In this document: in pieces, positions 5,140 to 5,260 of the stretch | Layout of the letters: every line of letters starts with the position of its first letter | How positions within the stretch are numbered: the first letter of the stretch is position 1 | DNA from: Brevundimonas sp. UBA4609 | Lineage (GTDB): Bacteria > Pseudomonadota > Alphaproteobacteria > Caulobacterales > Caulobacteraceae | Assembly (NCBI GenBank): GCA_002386585.1 | Contig: DGIZ01000054.1 | Span: forward strand, 420 to 5,679 | Length of the DNA: 5,260 nucleotides | Direction of reading: 5' to 3' | Program-made: the position numbers and the translations under genes | The notes under the pieces: generated by a model | Databases searched by the model: none | What the model was told of the DNA's origin: nothing | Seen by the model: the letters and a program-made list of their open reading frames with translations, nothing else

Positions 5140-5260
5140 CGCCCCTTCAGCTCCAGCGCGCGCTTGTAGAGCGGCTTCCTGGGCAGGCTCAGCGCCTTGG
5201 ACACCTCGGCGGCCGCCTCGCCGGGCGGCAGGCGGGTCAGGGCCTCGGTCAGGGCGGCGT
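5136..5260 (-). CDS. rsmI: 16S rRNA (cytidine-1402 2'-O) methyltransferase RsmI, C-terminal end; 5' part outside window
   Basis: Only the last 40 codons are visible, ending in TGA at 5136-5138. They read AALTEALTRLPPGEAAAEVS, then KALSLPRKPLYKRALELKGR. This is the helical C-terminal tail typical of RsmI (old name YraL), with the conserved 'EAAAEVSK...L.R..LY.RAL.L' pattern. RsmI uses S-adenosylmethionine to add the 2'-O-methyl of C1402 in 16S rRNA, next to the base methylated by RsmH, in the decoding centre. The SAM-binding methyltransferase domain is upstream of the window and cannot be checked. Placement directly before yraN strengthens the call. Confidence 0.85.
   Translation of the reverse strand, partial: AALTEALTRLPPGEAAAEVSKALSLPRKPLYKRALELKGR

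Noticed and set aside
1..5260. A previously undescribed multi-gene system
   Set aside because: Nearly all genes belong to known conserved families in a plausible chromosomal order, with no mobile element, toxin-antitoxin pair, defence effector or biosynthetic cluster. Only the repeat and the secreted unknown gene are unexplained.

Overview
The window is a compact, high-G+C stretch (very GC-rich by eye) in which every supported gene lies on the minus strand. Gene content and order (rsmI, yraN, a SirB1-type protein, gshB, a small secreted protein, comM, a histidine kinase) together with the protein sequences suggest an alphaproteobacterium, most likely Caulobacterales (Brevundimonas- or Caulobacter-like). 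The taxonomic placement is inference from sequence feel and gene order; no database was searched.

Reading in the direction of transcription (right to left): the window opens with the last 40 codons of rsmI, the 16S rRNA 2'-O-methyltransferase. It runs by a 4-base GTGA overlap into yraN, a small PD-(D/E)XK nuclease-fold protein. That runs by a 4-base TTGA overlap into a SirB1-type protein with a transglutaminase-like fold and a TPR-like tail. A 163-base intergenic region follows (3724-3886). It is the only substantial non-coding stretch and holds two 41-base imperfect direct repeats, several GC-rich hairpins and a weak promoter-like match. Then come gshB (glutathione synthetase), after 27 bases a secreted protein of unknown function, after 66 bases comM (AAA+ branch-migration helicase of natural transformation), and after 23 bases the start of a histidine kinase that leaves the window at the left edge.

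Functionally this is a mixed housekeeping cluster: rRNA modification, a putative nuclease, glutathione synthesis, DNA uptake/recombination and signalling. The close spacing suggests two transcription units or one long one: rsmI-yraN-SirB1-like, then gshB-unknown-comM-kinase, with the repeat-bearing gap as the likely boundary. No canonical intrinsic terminator with a U-tract was seen. There is no mobile element, CRISPR array, RNA gene or evident new defence or biosynthetic system. The items most worth a second look are the tandem intergenic repeat, the uncharacterised secreted protein between gshB and comM, and the sensor-less kinase beside comM.
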